A stretch of 40,534 bases of DNA, from NCBI GenBank assembly GCA_903924985.1, contig CAIYDT010000205.1:1-40534 (forward strand), given 5' to 3'. This DNA comes from an uncultured Acetobacteraceae bacterium. GTDB taxonomy: Bacteria; Pseudomonadota; Alphaproteobacteria; Acetobacterales; Acetobacteraceae. This document shows, piece by piece, positions 19,832-26,823 of this stretch (its first letter is position 1; the number at the start of each line of letters is the position of its first letter). Below the pieces are notes generated by a model. It searched no databases. It had not been told where the DNA came from and saw only the letters and a program-made list of their open reading frames with translations. A program made the position numbers and the translations under genes.

Positions 19832-20235
19832 TCGCCCATCCGGCACAGCCGGTCCCAGTGTTCGGGTGAAATCGACATGACTGACAGCCGCGACTGGCGC
19901 ACCAGGGCGATGTCGGCCAACGAGGGGTCGGCCTTGATAGAGGTCAATGTAACGGGCTTCGGCACCGGTTTTACTGCCCGCATGTCCACGCACACCCAAT
20001 CGCCCGACTCGGCCGTCGGGTCCGGATATGCCTCCTTCGCCACTTCCACGACGCCGACGATCTCCTTGCCGACGTTGGAGTGGTAGAAAAATGCCAGATC
20101 GCCCTGCTTCATGGCTTTCAGGTTGTTCTTCGCCATGTGGTTTCGCACGCCGGTCCACGGCTCCACGCCGTTCGCCACCTGCTGATCCCAGGAGAACGCT
20201 TCGGGTTCGGATTTCACCAGCCAGTATTGTGCCAT
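19819..20235 (-). CDS. EVE-domain protein
   Basis: 138 aa EVE domain (PUA-like fold, thymocyte nuclear protein 1 relatives), a reader of modified bases in nucleic acids in characterised members. Typical N-terminus AQYWLVKSEPEAFSWD, then WTGVRNHMAKNNLKAMKQGD and FFYHSNVGKEIVGVVEVAKEAYPDPT. It is the first gene of the minus-strand operon, and its TGA lies inside the start of the Rieske gene (13-base overlap). Its 85-base upstream gap to ccmC holds the divergent promoters. Confidence 0.92.
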   Translation of the reverse strand: MAQYWLVKSEPEAFSWDQQVANGVEPWTGVRNHMAKNNLKAMKQGDLAFFYHSNVGKEIVGVVEVAKEAYPDPTAESGDWVCVDMRAVKPVPKPVTLTSIKADPSLADIALVRQSRLSVMSISPEHWDRLCRMGECEH

Positions 20236-20320
20236 GGACTTTCCGCATAGGATGTTCGCCCCACATTACGGCAATGCGCGGCCGCTTCAAACTGGGCGCG
20301 CGATCGGTTAGGATGCGCTC

Positions 20321-21076
20321 GTGAGTTCCTCTTCAACCCGGTCGCTGCACCGCTTCGCCAATCCCGGCCAGTTCCTGCGCCTGTCGGGCGCGGTGCTGCC
20401 GTACCTGACGGTGGGCGCGATCGTGCTGACCGTTGTCGGCCTGGGTTGGGGCCTGTTCCTTGCCCCAGCCGACTGGCAGCAGGGGGACGCGGTGCGGATC
20501 ATGTACGTGCATGTGCCTTCCGCTTGGCTGGCCTCCGCCGGCTATACGGGGTTGGCCATGTGTTCGGTGCTATCGCTGGTTTGGCGGCACCCGCTGGCGG
20601 ACCTCGCCGCCGCGGAAATCAGCCCGGTCGGGGCGGGGTTCACCGCGCTGTGCCTGGCCACCGGCAGCCTGTGGGGCAAGCCCATGTGGGGCGCCTGGTG
20701 GGTTTGGGATGCCCGTCTGACCTCGGTGCTGGTGCTGTTCTTTCTTTATATCGGCCACGTCGCGCTGGTGCGGGCGTTCGACGATCCGACCCGGGGCTAC
20801 CGCGCCGGTGCCATCCTGGCGCTGGTCGGCGTGGTGAATCTCCCGATCATCAAGTTCAGCGTGGACTGGTGGAACACGCTGCATCAGCCGGCCTCCATCA
20901 GCCTGACCGGGGCTCCGAGCATGGCGCTGGACATGCTCTGGCCGCTGCTGATCACCGCCATTGGTTACACGCTGTGCTTTGCCGCCATCGTCGTCACCCG
21001 CACCCGAGCGGCGGTGATGGAGCGGCGGATTCGGGGATTGTTGATGGCTCGGGCTGCATCGGACAACGGCGCATGA
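20321..21076 (+). CDS. ccmC: Haem exporter/chaperone CcmC
   Basis: Cytochrome c maturation: presents haem to CcmE at the periplasmic face of the inner membrane. The 251 aa protein has six hydrophobic helices and the tryptophan-rich WWD signature LWGKPMWGAWWVWDARLTS (about 117-135), flanked by the two conserved histidines His64 (MYVHVPSAW) and His188 (WWNTLHQP). The start is GTG 20321. The stop overlaps the ccmD start (ATGA). The ccmA and ccmB genes expected upstream in many genomes are absent here. Confidence 0.96.
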   Translation: MSSSSTRSLHRFANPGQFLRLSGAVLPYLTVGAIVLTVVGLGWGLFLAPADWQQGDAVRIMYVHVPSAWLASAGYTGLAMCSVLSLVWRHPLADLAAAEISPVGAGFTALCLATGSLWGKPMWGAWWVWDARLTSVLVLFFLYIGHVALVRAFDDPTRGYRAGAILALVGVVNLPIIKFSVDWWNTLHQPASISLTGAPSMALDMLWPLLITAIGYTLCFAAIVVTRTRAAVMERRIRGLLMARAASDNGA

Positions 21077-21240
21077 CCCACCTACCCTTTATCGCCACCG
21101 CCTACGCGTTAGGCATTTTGCTCCCCGTCGGATACGCCATGGCCGCGTTTCAGCGGGTAGCGGCTGCCCGGCGTAAGCTGGCCGCCATCGATCCTCGGGT
21201 CGAGAGCCCGAGGACAGGCCCGAGGGGGCAGCGCACATGA
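21073..21240 (+). CDS. ccmD: Haem exporter protein CcmD
   Basis: Small one-helix protein of 55 aa that helps release holo-CcmE from CcmC. Seen: PFIATAYALGILLPVGYAMA, the membrane helix near the N-terminus, then the basic RVAAARRKLAA. It is joined to both neighbours by ATGA overlaps. The last ~18 residues (from DPRVESPRTGPRG) are encoded by a copy of the dispersed palindrome described separately, so the tail is probably an insertion-derived extension. Confidence 0.9.
   Translation: MTHLPFIATAYALGILLPVGYAMAAFQRVAAARRKLAAIDPRVESPRTGPRGQRT
21192..21226. repeat. REP-like palindrome, copy B, inside ccmD
   Basis: TCCTCGGG (21192-21199) pairs with CCCGAGGA (21207-21214) around a 7-base loop, and a further CCCGAGGG follows at 21219-21226. 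The core is the same as in the copies at 12560 and 27666. It is within the 3' end of the ccmD coding sequence and keeps the frame open up to the ccmE overlap. Confidence 0.65.
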
Positions 21241-21725
21241 CCCGTAAGCGCCGCCGTCTTTACGTGCTGTTGGCCTGCGGCATCGGGCTAGGCTCCGCCG
21301 CCGCTCTGACGCTGACGGCGTTCAGCGACAATCTGGTATTCTTCGTCTCCCCGTCCGACGTGGCGGTGAAAGGGGCCAGCGGCCGCACCGTCCGCCTCGG
21401 CGGGCTGGTGGAGCAGGGCAGCGTGCAGCGCGGCACCGGGGGGGCCACCTTCAAGGTGACCGACGGCAACAGCGCCGTGACGGTCAAGTATGCCGGCATT
21501 CTGCCCGACCTGTTCCGGGAGGGGCAGGGCGTCGTCACCCTAGGCACGCTGCAACAAGACGGCAGCTTCCGCGCGTCGGAGGTGCTGGCGAAACACGACG
21601 AGACCTACATGCCCAAGGAAGTGGCCGAGGCGCTGAAAAAGTCCGGCCACTGGAACCCCGATGCCGGCCCACCCCCGCCGGCCTCCACTTGGAACACATT
21701 GGCTCCCAAACGCGGTGGCAGCTGA
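21237..21725 (+). CDS. ccmE: Cytochrome c maturation haem chaperone CcmE
   Basis: Periplasmic haem chaperone anchored by one N-terminal helix (about residues 8-28), 162 aa. The covalent haem-binding motif is LAKHDETYMP with His120 and Tyr124. The OB-fold core contains RLGGLVEQGSV and FKVTDGNSAVTVKYAGILPDLF split by the turn, and the C-terminus is proline-rich. It is the third gene of ccmC-ccmD-ccmE, with its ATG inside the ccmD stop. No ccmF, ccmG or ccmH follows, so those must be elsewhere in the genome. Confidence 0.96.
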   Translation: MTRKRRRLYVLLACGIGLGSAAALTLTAFSDNLVFFVSPSDVAVKGASGRTVRLGGLVEQGSVQRGTGGATFKVTDGNSAVTVKYAGILPDLFREGQGVVTLGTLQQDGSFRASEVLAKHDETYMPKEVAEALKKSGHWNPDAGPPPPASTWNTLAPKRGGS

Positions 21726-21738
21726 GAAAGCACGCGAG

Positions 21739-21882
21739 ATGACCGAGCAGAAGACCGAACAGACAGAGGCGCCGAAGCCGGCAGTTCAGAAGCCGATGCC
21801 CAAGGAAATCGGCGGCACCAAAGGGCCGGAGCCGACCCGCTATGGCGATTGGGAACACAAGGGCCGCTGCACCGACTTCTGA
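21739..21882 (+). CDS. Succinate dehydrogenase assembly factor 4 family (DUF1674)
   Basis: 47 aa from ATG 21739. The C-terminal signature GPEPTRYGDWEHKGRCTDF is the SDHAF4 motif; in eukaryotes this family helps SdhA flavinylation and assembly. The N-terminal half is low-complexity, rich in Glu, Lys, Pro and Gln. It follows ccmE by 13 bases, so it may share its transcript, and its stop abuts the folD stop with no spacer. The frame continues upstream into ccmE, but the inner ATG is the reasonable start. Confidence 0.88.
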   Translation: MTEQKTEQTEAPKPAVQKPMPKEIGGTKGPEPTRYGDWEHKGRCTDF

Positions 21883-22728
21883 TCAGCCCCCGCGCCGCCG
21901 AACGGCTGCCTCAACGGTGTTTTCCAGCAGGCAAGCAATGGTCATCGGGCCGACTCCACCGGGCACGGGTGTGATGGCGCCAGCCCGTTCGGCGCACTCC
22001 GCGTAGGCCACATCCCCCACCAGCCGCCCGTCCGGCAAGCGGTCGATGCCGACGTCGATCACCGTCGCGCCCTCCCCGATCCAGTCCCCCCGCACCATCT
22101 CCGGCCGGCCCGTGGCCGCGATCAACACCTCCGCCCGCCGGCATTCCCCCGCCAAATCGCGGGTGCGGGAATGGGCGATGGTCACCGTCGCATCGGCGGC
22201 CAACAGCAATAGCGCCATCGGGCGCCCCACGATGGAGGAACGGCCGAGCACCAGTGCCCGCGCGCCAGACAATTGCACCCCGGCATGGTGCAGCAACTTC
22301 ATCACGCCGGCGGGGGTGCAGGGCACCAATGCCGGGCGGCCGCTCGCCAGGGCGCCGACGTTCAGCGGGTGGAATCCGTCCACGTCCTTGGCCGGGTCGA
22401 TCGCCTCGATCACTGCCACGGCGTCGATGTGCGGCGGCAGGGGCAGTTGCACGAGGATGCCGTCAGTATCCGGATCGGCGTTCAGGCGGGCGATCTCGGC
22501 CAGCAGCAGCACCTCCGGCGTGTCGGCCGGCATACGGATGGTTCGGGCGGCGATCCCGGCCTCCTTCGCCGCTCGGTCCTTGCTGCGCACATAGACCGCG
22601 CTCGCGGGGTCGTCCCCCACCAGAATAACGGCCAGACCGGGGGTGAAACGCAGGGACGCGACCCGAACCGCGACAGTGGCCCGAAGCTTGGCCGCGACCG
22701 CCTTGCCGTCGATCATGCGCGCGGTCAC
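21883..22728 (-). CDS. folD: Bifunctional methylene-THF dehydrogenase/cyclohydrolase FolD
   Basis: Interconverts 5,10-methylene-, methenyl- and 10-formyl-tetrahydrofolate with NADP, 281 aa. Family marks: [25 protein letters not shown] with the catalytic Tyr and Lys (split over two helices), [47 protein letters not shown] and [18 protein letters not shown]. Start GTG 22728 overlaps the DUF167 stop (GTGA); an in-frame ATG at 22716 is the alternative. Last gene of a yggT-DUF167-folD operon. Confidence 0.96.
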   Translation of the reverse strand: MTARMIDGKAVAAKLRATVAVRVASLRFTPGLAVILVGDDPASAVYVRSKDRAAKEAGIAARTIRMPADTPEVLLLAEIARLNADPDTDGILVQLPLPPHIDAVAVIEAIDPAKDVDGFHPLNVGALASGRPALVPCTPAGVMKLLHHAGVQLSGARALVLGRSSIVGRPMALLLLAADATVTIAHSRTRDLAGECRRAEVLIAATGRPEMVRGDWIGEGATVIDVGIDRLPDGRLVGDVAYAECAERAGAITPVPGGVGPMTIACLLENTVEAAVRRRGG

Positions 22729-23045
22729 AGGGAGACCAACCTCGCCGCCAGGATTTCGGGATCGCCCGCCACGTGTATGACCTTCTCTCGGTTGGAGGCG
22801 CCGATTACGACGCTCACCGCGCCAGGGGAAACGCCAAAAGCGCGCGCCAGGATCGCGCAGGCCGCCTTGTTGGCCTTGCCGTCTTCCGCCGCTTCACTAA
22901 CGCCGACGCGCAGCCGAGGGCCATCGGCCGACGGCACGGTGCCCTGAACGCCGGGGCGTCGCGCCTTGGGCTGCACCTTCACCGCAACCGAGATGCCCCC
23001 AGCGATCGGCCGCCAAACCGGGATCAGAGGACCAGCGTCTGCCAT
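22725..23045 (-). CDS. DUF167 (YggU) family protein
   Basis: 106 aa from ATG 23045. DUF167 features: [14 protein letters not shown] near the N-terminus, [20 protein letters not shown] in the middle and [13 protein letters not shown] near the end. Function unknown in the family; a small alpha/beta fold. It overlaps the yggT end by 22 bases and folD by 4, so all three are on one transcript. The longer open frame to 23462 covers yggT and is not used. Confidence 0.88.
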   Translation of the reverse strand: MADAGPLIPVWRPIAGGISVAVKVQPKARRPGVQGTVPSADGPRLRVGVSEAAEDGKANKAACAILARAFGVSPGAVSVVIGASNREKVIHVAGDPEILAARLVSL

Positions 23046-23344
23046 AGGCCGGTCGTGATCGCGGCCTGCAAACGCGCCAGCAGTGGCACGATGACCAATT
23101 GGATCAGTGCCAGCACCACCATGGGGCTCAGGTCGATGGCGCCGAAATTCGGCATCATCCGCCGCACCGGCTGCAACACCGGTTCGGTGGCTCGGGCCAG
23201 AAAGTCCCCGATCGTCCAGACCACCCGGTTCCGCATGTCCAGCACGCCGAACGAGCCCAGCAGGCTGTAGATCACGGCCCCAATGATCAACCAAGTGTAC
23301 AGATTGATGACGAAAAACAGCAGATTGAACAGGATGGTGAGCAT
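23024..23344 (-). CDS. yggT: YggT-family membrane protein
   Basis: 106 aa with two hydrophobic segments (about 3-30 and 74-95) and the family core EPVLQPVRRMMPNFGAIDLS between them. YggT homologues are small inner-membrane proteins linked to osmotic stress or, in other phyla, to cell division; the role here is open. ATG 23344 has GGAG about eight bases before it. It is the first gene of the operon with DUF167 and folD. A perfect palindrome lies 22 bases before the start. Confidence 0.9.
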   Translation of the reverse strand: MLTILFNLLFFVINLYTWLIIGAVIYSLLGSFGVLDMRNRVVWTIGDFLARATEPVLQPVRRMMPNFGAIDLSPMVVLALIQLVIVPLLARLQAAITTGLWQTLVL

Positions 23345-23360
23345 GCCGGGACTCCGAAGC

Positions 23361-23387
23361 CGGTGCGGAAGCTAGCTTCCGGCACCG
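23361..23387. promoter_or_regulatory. Operator-like palindrome upstream of yggT
   Basis: CGGAAGCT/AGCTTCCG (23366-23381) is a perfect 16-base palindrome without spacer, flanked by CGGTG (23361-23365) and CACCG (23383-23387) as a further inverted pair with one extra base. It is in the gap between yggT and tRNA-Ala. The zero-length loop favours a dimeric protein-binding site over a terminator. No regulator gene is adjacent. Confidence 0.5.
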
Positions 23388-23436
23388 CTCCCCGCAATGT
23401 CCCACACAAGGCGGCATAAAATCGGGCCAACCGCGC

Positions 23437-23465
23437 TTGACTTCCGAAGGCCTCATGAGCATTGT
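23437..23465 (+). promoter_or_regulatory. Possible promoter of tRNA-Ala
   Basis: TTGACT (23437-23442, 5 of 6 to the -35 consensus), 17-base spacer, then CATTGT (23460-23465, 3 of 6 to -10). It lies 51 bases before the mature tRNA and points toward it. A weak -10 is common in this class, so support is moderate. Confidence 0.4.
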
Positions 23466-23481
23466 CCGCGCCCTGCGACGA

Positions 23482-23497
23482 CCCCTGGAAACAGGGG
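23482..23497 (+). other. GAAA-capped hairpin in the tRNA-Ala leader
   Basis: CCCCTG (23482-23487) and CAGGGG (23492-23497) pair perfectly around GAAA, a stable GNRA tetraloop, between the putative promoter and the tRNA 5' end. It could guide leader processing. Confidence 0.45.
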
Positions 23498-23516
23498 CCG
23501 CCGTTACGCGCGGGAT

Positions 23517-23592
23517 GGGGCTGTAGCTCAGTTGGGAGAGCGCCTCGTTCGCAATGAGGAGGTCAGGGGTTCGATTCCCCTCAGCTCCACCA
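23517..23592 (+). tRNA. tRNA-Ala(CGC)
   Basis: 76-base complete cloverleaf: acceptor GGGGCTG/CAGCTCC with the G3-U70 wobble that identifies alanine tRNAs, D stem GCTC/GAGC, anticodon stem CCTCG/TGAGG with loop TTCGCAA (anticodon CGC, reading GCG), variable AGGTC, T stem AGGGG/CCCCT with loop TTCGATT, discriminator A and encoded CCA. GCG is frequent in the neighbouring genes, consistent with a dedicated CGC isoacceptor. Confidence 0.98.
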
Positions 23593-23618
23593 CCGTCCCG
23601 CGCACTCGGCCTCCCCCT

Positions 23619-23846
23619 TCACCGGCCTGACAAGCCCCCTTTCAGCCCGTCCCACATCGACGACAGCCCGGACGATCCACAGCCGCTGGAGTCGCCTTCC
23701 GTCGGGCATGGTTTGGCGGGCGCCGTGACGGCCTGATAGGCCAGTTGCCCGAGGGGCGCGGCGACGCAGCCGCCGAGGGAAAGCAGCAAGGCACCAGCCA
23801 GTACCATTGGCACGGGCCGGGGACGCGGACGAGCGAAATGCACCAT
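23619..23846 (-). CDS. Small putative lipoprotein
   Basis: 75 aa from ATG 23846: basic start, hydrophobic stretch PMVLAGALLLSLGGC ending in the lipobox LGGC (Cys27), then a short tail rich in Ser, Gly and Cys (TEGDSSGCGSSGLSS) closing with MWDGLKGGLSGR. This would be an outer- or inner-membrane-anchored small lipoprotein. The frame is open to 23999, but the residues before Met at 23846 look non-coding. AAAGG is about 10 bases before this ATG. I do not recognise a family. It converges on the tRNA, 26 bases away. Confidence 0.55.
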   Translation of the reverse strand: MVHFARPRPRPVPMVLAGALLLSLGGCVAAPLGQLAYQAVTAPAKPCPTEGDSSGCGSSGLSSMWDGLKGGLSGR

Positions 23847-24255
23847 GATCGTGTGACCTTTCAGTCTGGCGCCGGTTGGCCTTTTGCCGACCCGCGCACG
23901 CACTGGGGGCGCCACGCCCGCCCACCGATTTTCGGCGTTCGGTTCCTCGCGGCTCGGCCAGCATGGCGGGAAAAAGTTAACGAATCGTTTACGACGCACG
24001 ATTTATGTGGCCCGCGATGGATTCGGCATCGCCTCACGGCGCAAGGGCGTCTGAGCGCCGCCCCCCGATCCTCCCGGCCAGCACCGGCACCGACGCGCGG
24101 CATGGGGACTGCCGTTGCGCGGTGGCCCGGGTCGGGTTTCGGCAGGGGCTCACGTTGTATGGAGGTCTCCGCGGATTGCTTACCACCGCCGGCAGGACCG
24201 GGCAGGCGATCGTGGGGGTGCTGGTGGCTCTGGTAGCCGAGGCGAGGGACGGGCG

Positions 24256-24279
24256 GCGGCAAGCCGCGGCATAATTTTT
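24256..24279 (+). terminator. Weak terminator-like hairpin with T run
   Basis: GCGG (24256-24259), loop CAAG, CCGC (24264-24267), then ATTTTT ending at 24279. The stem is only four pairs, so termination would be inefficient if real. Confidence 0.25.
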
Positions 24280-24595
24280 GTTCATAGTACGTTCTTACGC
24301 CACGCACCGCCACCGAGGCAAGGTTTTGGTCGTGGACCCCGGATTGACCCAGCGTCTTTCGTCCGACAGGCTCCCACCAGTTCCGGTTGGGGCACCGCTC
24401 CGGTCGAGCTACGCCCGCCCTGCGCGCTGCCCCAACAGAGGCAAACGAGACCATCAACCGGCAGAGGATCGACTTAACGGAGGCGAAACGCTGTCTCGAT
24501 AAACCCGGCCACCTCAAAAGGATCAGGCAGCGGTTTTCGGTGCGGCGATCACCTCCATCTTGGCGTCCTTGCTGTCCTTGGGTGTCCCGCCCTAT

Positions 24596-24611
24596 CCTCC
24601 CTCCCCGGAGG
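24596..24611 (+). promoter_or_regulatory. Hairpin covering the Shine-Dalgarno of the first amidohydrolase
   Basis: CCTCC (24596-24600) can pair with GGAGG (24607-24611) across a 6-base loop. GGAGGAG is the ribosome-binding site of the GTG start at 24623, so the pairing could limit initiation. Confidence 0.35.
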
Positions 24612-24622
24612 AGCCCCCAAAA

Positions 24623-25690
24623 GTGACCATCCCCGCCTCAGGCGCGATCGACTGCGACATTCATCCGGCGCTGCCCGGGACTCACGTTCTGTTGCCCTAC
24701 ATGGACGAATACTGGCGCGCGCACCTCAAAATGCGGGGGTTGGAACGGGACAACTACAACGCCGCCGCCTTCCCGCCAAATGCCGCCATCAACTGCCGTC
24801 CCGACTGGCGCCCGGCCAAGGGTTTCCCCGGCTCCGACTTTGACATGCTGAAAACCCAGGCCCTCGACGCCTTTCAGCCTCGTTTCGCCATTTGCAACGT
24901 CCTGCACGGCGGGCCGGCGATCTTCAGTGAGGACCTCTCGGCCGCGTTCTGCCGAGCGATCAACGACTGGGTGGCGCATGAGTGGCTGGACAGGGACGAC
25001 AGGCTCCGCGCCTCCATCGTCGTCCCGCAGCACAGCCCCGAACTGGCGGCCAAAGAAATCGAGCGATGCGCCGCCGATCCCCGCTTCGTGCAGGTGCTGC
25101 TGTGGGAAATGGCGGAAATTCCCCTCGGGCGCCGCCTGAACTGGCCGATCTATCGCGCCGCCGACGCCCACGACCTCCCCATCGGCGTGCATGCCGGCAG
25201 CAGCTACCGGCACCCGCCCACCAACCTCGGCTGGCCATCGTATTACCTGGAGGATTACGTCTCCTGGTCCACTGGTTTCGCTGGCGTGCTGAACTCCCTG
25301 ATCTCCGAGGGTGTATTCACCGAGTTCCCCCGCCTGAAGGTCGTGCTGCTGGAATCCGGCGTCACCTGGCTCCCGTCCTGGATGTGGCGCGCCAACAAGA
25401 CCTGGCGCGGCGTGCGGGCCGAGGTCCCCTGGCTCGACAAATCCCCCGCCGATTATGCTCGGGAACACATCCGCCTCAGCATTCAGCCGTTCGATGGCCC
25501 GCCCGACCACGCCAAGCTGTTGAAGATCATTGAGGAAATAAACTGCGACGACATGCTGATGTTCTCCACCGACTACCCGCACTGGCATTTCGACGGCAAC
25601 GACGCAATCCCCGATGGCCTGCCGGACGCGCTGGTGCGGAAAATCCTCACCGAGAATGCGTTGAAGACCTATAGTCGCCTGTCCCTCTGA
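24623..25690 (+). CDS. Amidohydrolase-2 family protein (first of tandem pair)
   Basis: Metal-dependent hydrolase or decarboxylase of the COG2159 group (ACMSD, 5-carboxyvanillate decarboxylase, 4-oxalomesaconate hydratase relatives), 355 aa. Visible: N-terminal metal motif IDCDIHP, barrel histidine in PIGVHAGSSY, and the C-terminal aspartate in MFSTDYPHWHFDG. I chose GTG 24623 over the open upstream frame because GGAGGAG lies nine bases before it and the domain begins directly after. It is related along its length to the next gene, 16 bases downstream, so this is a tandem pair with different substrates or a heteromeric enzyme. Confidence 0.88.
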   Translation: MTIPASGAIDCDIHPALPGTHVLLPYMDEYWRAHLKMRGLERDNYNAAAFPPNAAINCRPDWRPAKGFPGSDFDMLKTQALDAFQPRFAICNVLHGGPAIFSEDLSAAFCRAINDWVAHEWLDRDDRLRASIVVPQHSPELAAKEIERCAADPRFVQVLLWEMAEIPLGRRLNWPIYRAADAHDLPIGVHAGSSYRHPPTNLGWPSYYLEDYVSWSTGFAGVLNSLISEGVFTEFPRLKVVLLESGVTWLPSWMWRANKTWRGVRAEVPWLDKSPADYAREHIRLSIQPFDGPPDHAKLLKIIEEINCDDMLMFSTDYPHWHFDGNDAIPDGLPDALVRKILTENALKTYSRLSL

Positions 25691-25706
25691 AACCGGAGAA
25701 GCGCCC

Positions 25707-26819
25707 ATGAACGTCGCCGTCACGGACCGCCAGCCCGATACCGCCGCGCAATCGAACCTCGGCTTCGTCGATTGCGACGTGCATCCGTTCACCAAGACGC
25801 AGGCCGACTTCGATCCGTTCCTGTCGCAACGCTGGCGGGACCTGCGGATGTCGATCGGCGCTCGGTCCCGCACCACCTTCTCCGGCGCGCCCAACTACCC
25901 ACGCATGTCGCCGGGCGTTGGTCAGCGCATGGATTCCTGGCCCGAGGGCGGCGGCATGCCGGGCTCCGACCTGAAAATGATGCGCGAACAGTTGCTGGAC
26001 AAATTCGGCGTCGCCTACGGCATGATGATGCCGCTGGTGGGCAGCGGCCTGGGGGAGCGGAACGTCGAATTCGGTGCTGCCATGTGCACCGCCGCCAACG
26101 ACTGGCAGGTGCAGGTTTGGTGCGACGCCGAGCCTCGGTTGAAAGCGTCGGTGCAGGTCAACACCGAATATACCGAAGCCGCGATCGAGGAGATCGAGAA
26201 ACGCGCCGGCGACCGCCGTTTCGCTCAGGTGATGATCCCGCCACGCGGCCTGGAGCCCCTCGGCCGCCGTCGCTACTGGCCCATCCTGGAGGCCTGCGCC
26301 GCCAACGGTTTTCCCATCGCGCTGCATCTGGGCGGCGCCTCCGGCCACCCCTCGACCGGCGGCGGCTGGCCGTCCTTCTACCATGAAGAACACCCGTCCT
26401 ACCCGCAGTCCAAGGAAGCGCTGGTCACCTCTTTGGTGATCGAGGGCGTGTTCGAACACATCCCCAACCTGAAAGTCGCCCTGGTGGAAGGCGGCTTCGC
26501 CTGGCTGCCATCCCTGACCTGGCGTCTCGACAAGCAATACAAACGTCTTCGGAACGAAGTGCCGCATTTGAAAAAACTCCCGTCGGAATACATCCGCGAC
26601 CACATCTGGGTCACCACCCAGCCGATCGAGGAACCGGAACAGCCGGCAGACCTGCTCACGACCATGGAATGGATCGGCTGGGACCGCATCATGTTCTCCA
26701 CCGACTACCCGCACTGGGATCAGGACGACCCCCGCTACGCCATCAAGGTCCCCATCCCGGCGGCGGAGAAACAAATGCTGTTCCGCGACAACGCCATGTC
26801 CTTCTACGGCCTGACCTGA
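25707..26819 (+). CDS. Amidohydrolase-2 family protein (second of tandem pair)
   Basis: 370 aa paralogue of the preceding gene: FVDCDVHPF at the N-terminus, PIALHLGGASG in the barrel, VALVEGGFAWLPSLTWRLDK, and MFSTDYPHWDQDDP near the end. Compared with the first copy it has a longer N-terminal lead and an MMPLVGSGLGERNVEF stretch where the first has its NVLHGG segment. Start ATG 25707 with GGAGAAG before it. The next gene follows 4 bases after the stop. Probably acts on an aromatic-derived carboxylic acid; the actual substrate is unknown. Confidence 0.88.
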   Translation: MNVAVTDRQPDTAAQSNLGFVDCDVHPFTKTQADFDPFLSQRWRDLRMSIGARSRTTFSGAPNYPRMSPGVGQRMDSWPEGGGMPGSDLKMMREQLLDKFGVAYGMMMPLVGSGLGERNVEFGAAMCTAANDWQVQVWCDAEPRLKASVQVNTEYTEAAIEEIEKRAGDRRFAQVMIPPRGLEPLGRRRYWPILEACAANGFPIALHLGGASGHPSTGGGWPSFYHEEHPSYPQSKEALVTSLVIEGVFEHIPNLKVALVEGGFAWLPSLTWRLDKQYKRLRNEVPHLKKLPSEYIRDHIWVTTQPIEEPEQPADLLTTMEWIGWDRIMFSTDYPHWDQDDPRYAIKVPIPAAEKQMLFRDNAMSFYGLT

Positions 26820-26823
26820 CCCC

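Larger units (their letters stand above)
23847..24622. other. 776-base region without a convincing gene
   Basis: Between the small lipoprotein and the first amidohydrolase. An AT-rich patch (about 23970-24006, containing GTTAACGAATCG) looks like a promoter area. Open frames on both strands exist (longest about 650 bases, minus strand), but their proteins are Arg/Pro-rich with no recognisable domain and look like GC-driven frames. A short hairpin with a T run sits near 24256. Nothing else is supported; a decayed gene or mobile-element remnant cannot be excluded. Confidence 0.5.

Noticed and set aside
22725..23462. Long frame joining DUF167 with upstream sequence over yggT
   Set aside because: The upstream part is the shadow of yggT; the real DUF167 start is the ATG at 23045.
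24005..24274. Plus-strand open frame of 89 codons ending at a weak hairpin with a T run
   Set aside because: No clear Shine-Dalgarno; only the last part (GQAIVGVLVALVAEARD) looks protein-like and no family is recognised. Not enough to call.
23861..24517. Minus-strand open frame of about 218 codons in the gap after the tRNA
   Set aside because: Arg/Pro-rich product with no domain, no ribosome site and overlapping the small lipoprotein's upstream area; typical GC-driven frame.
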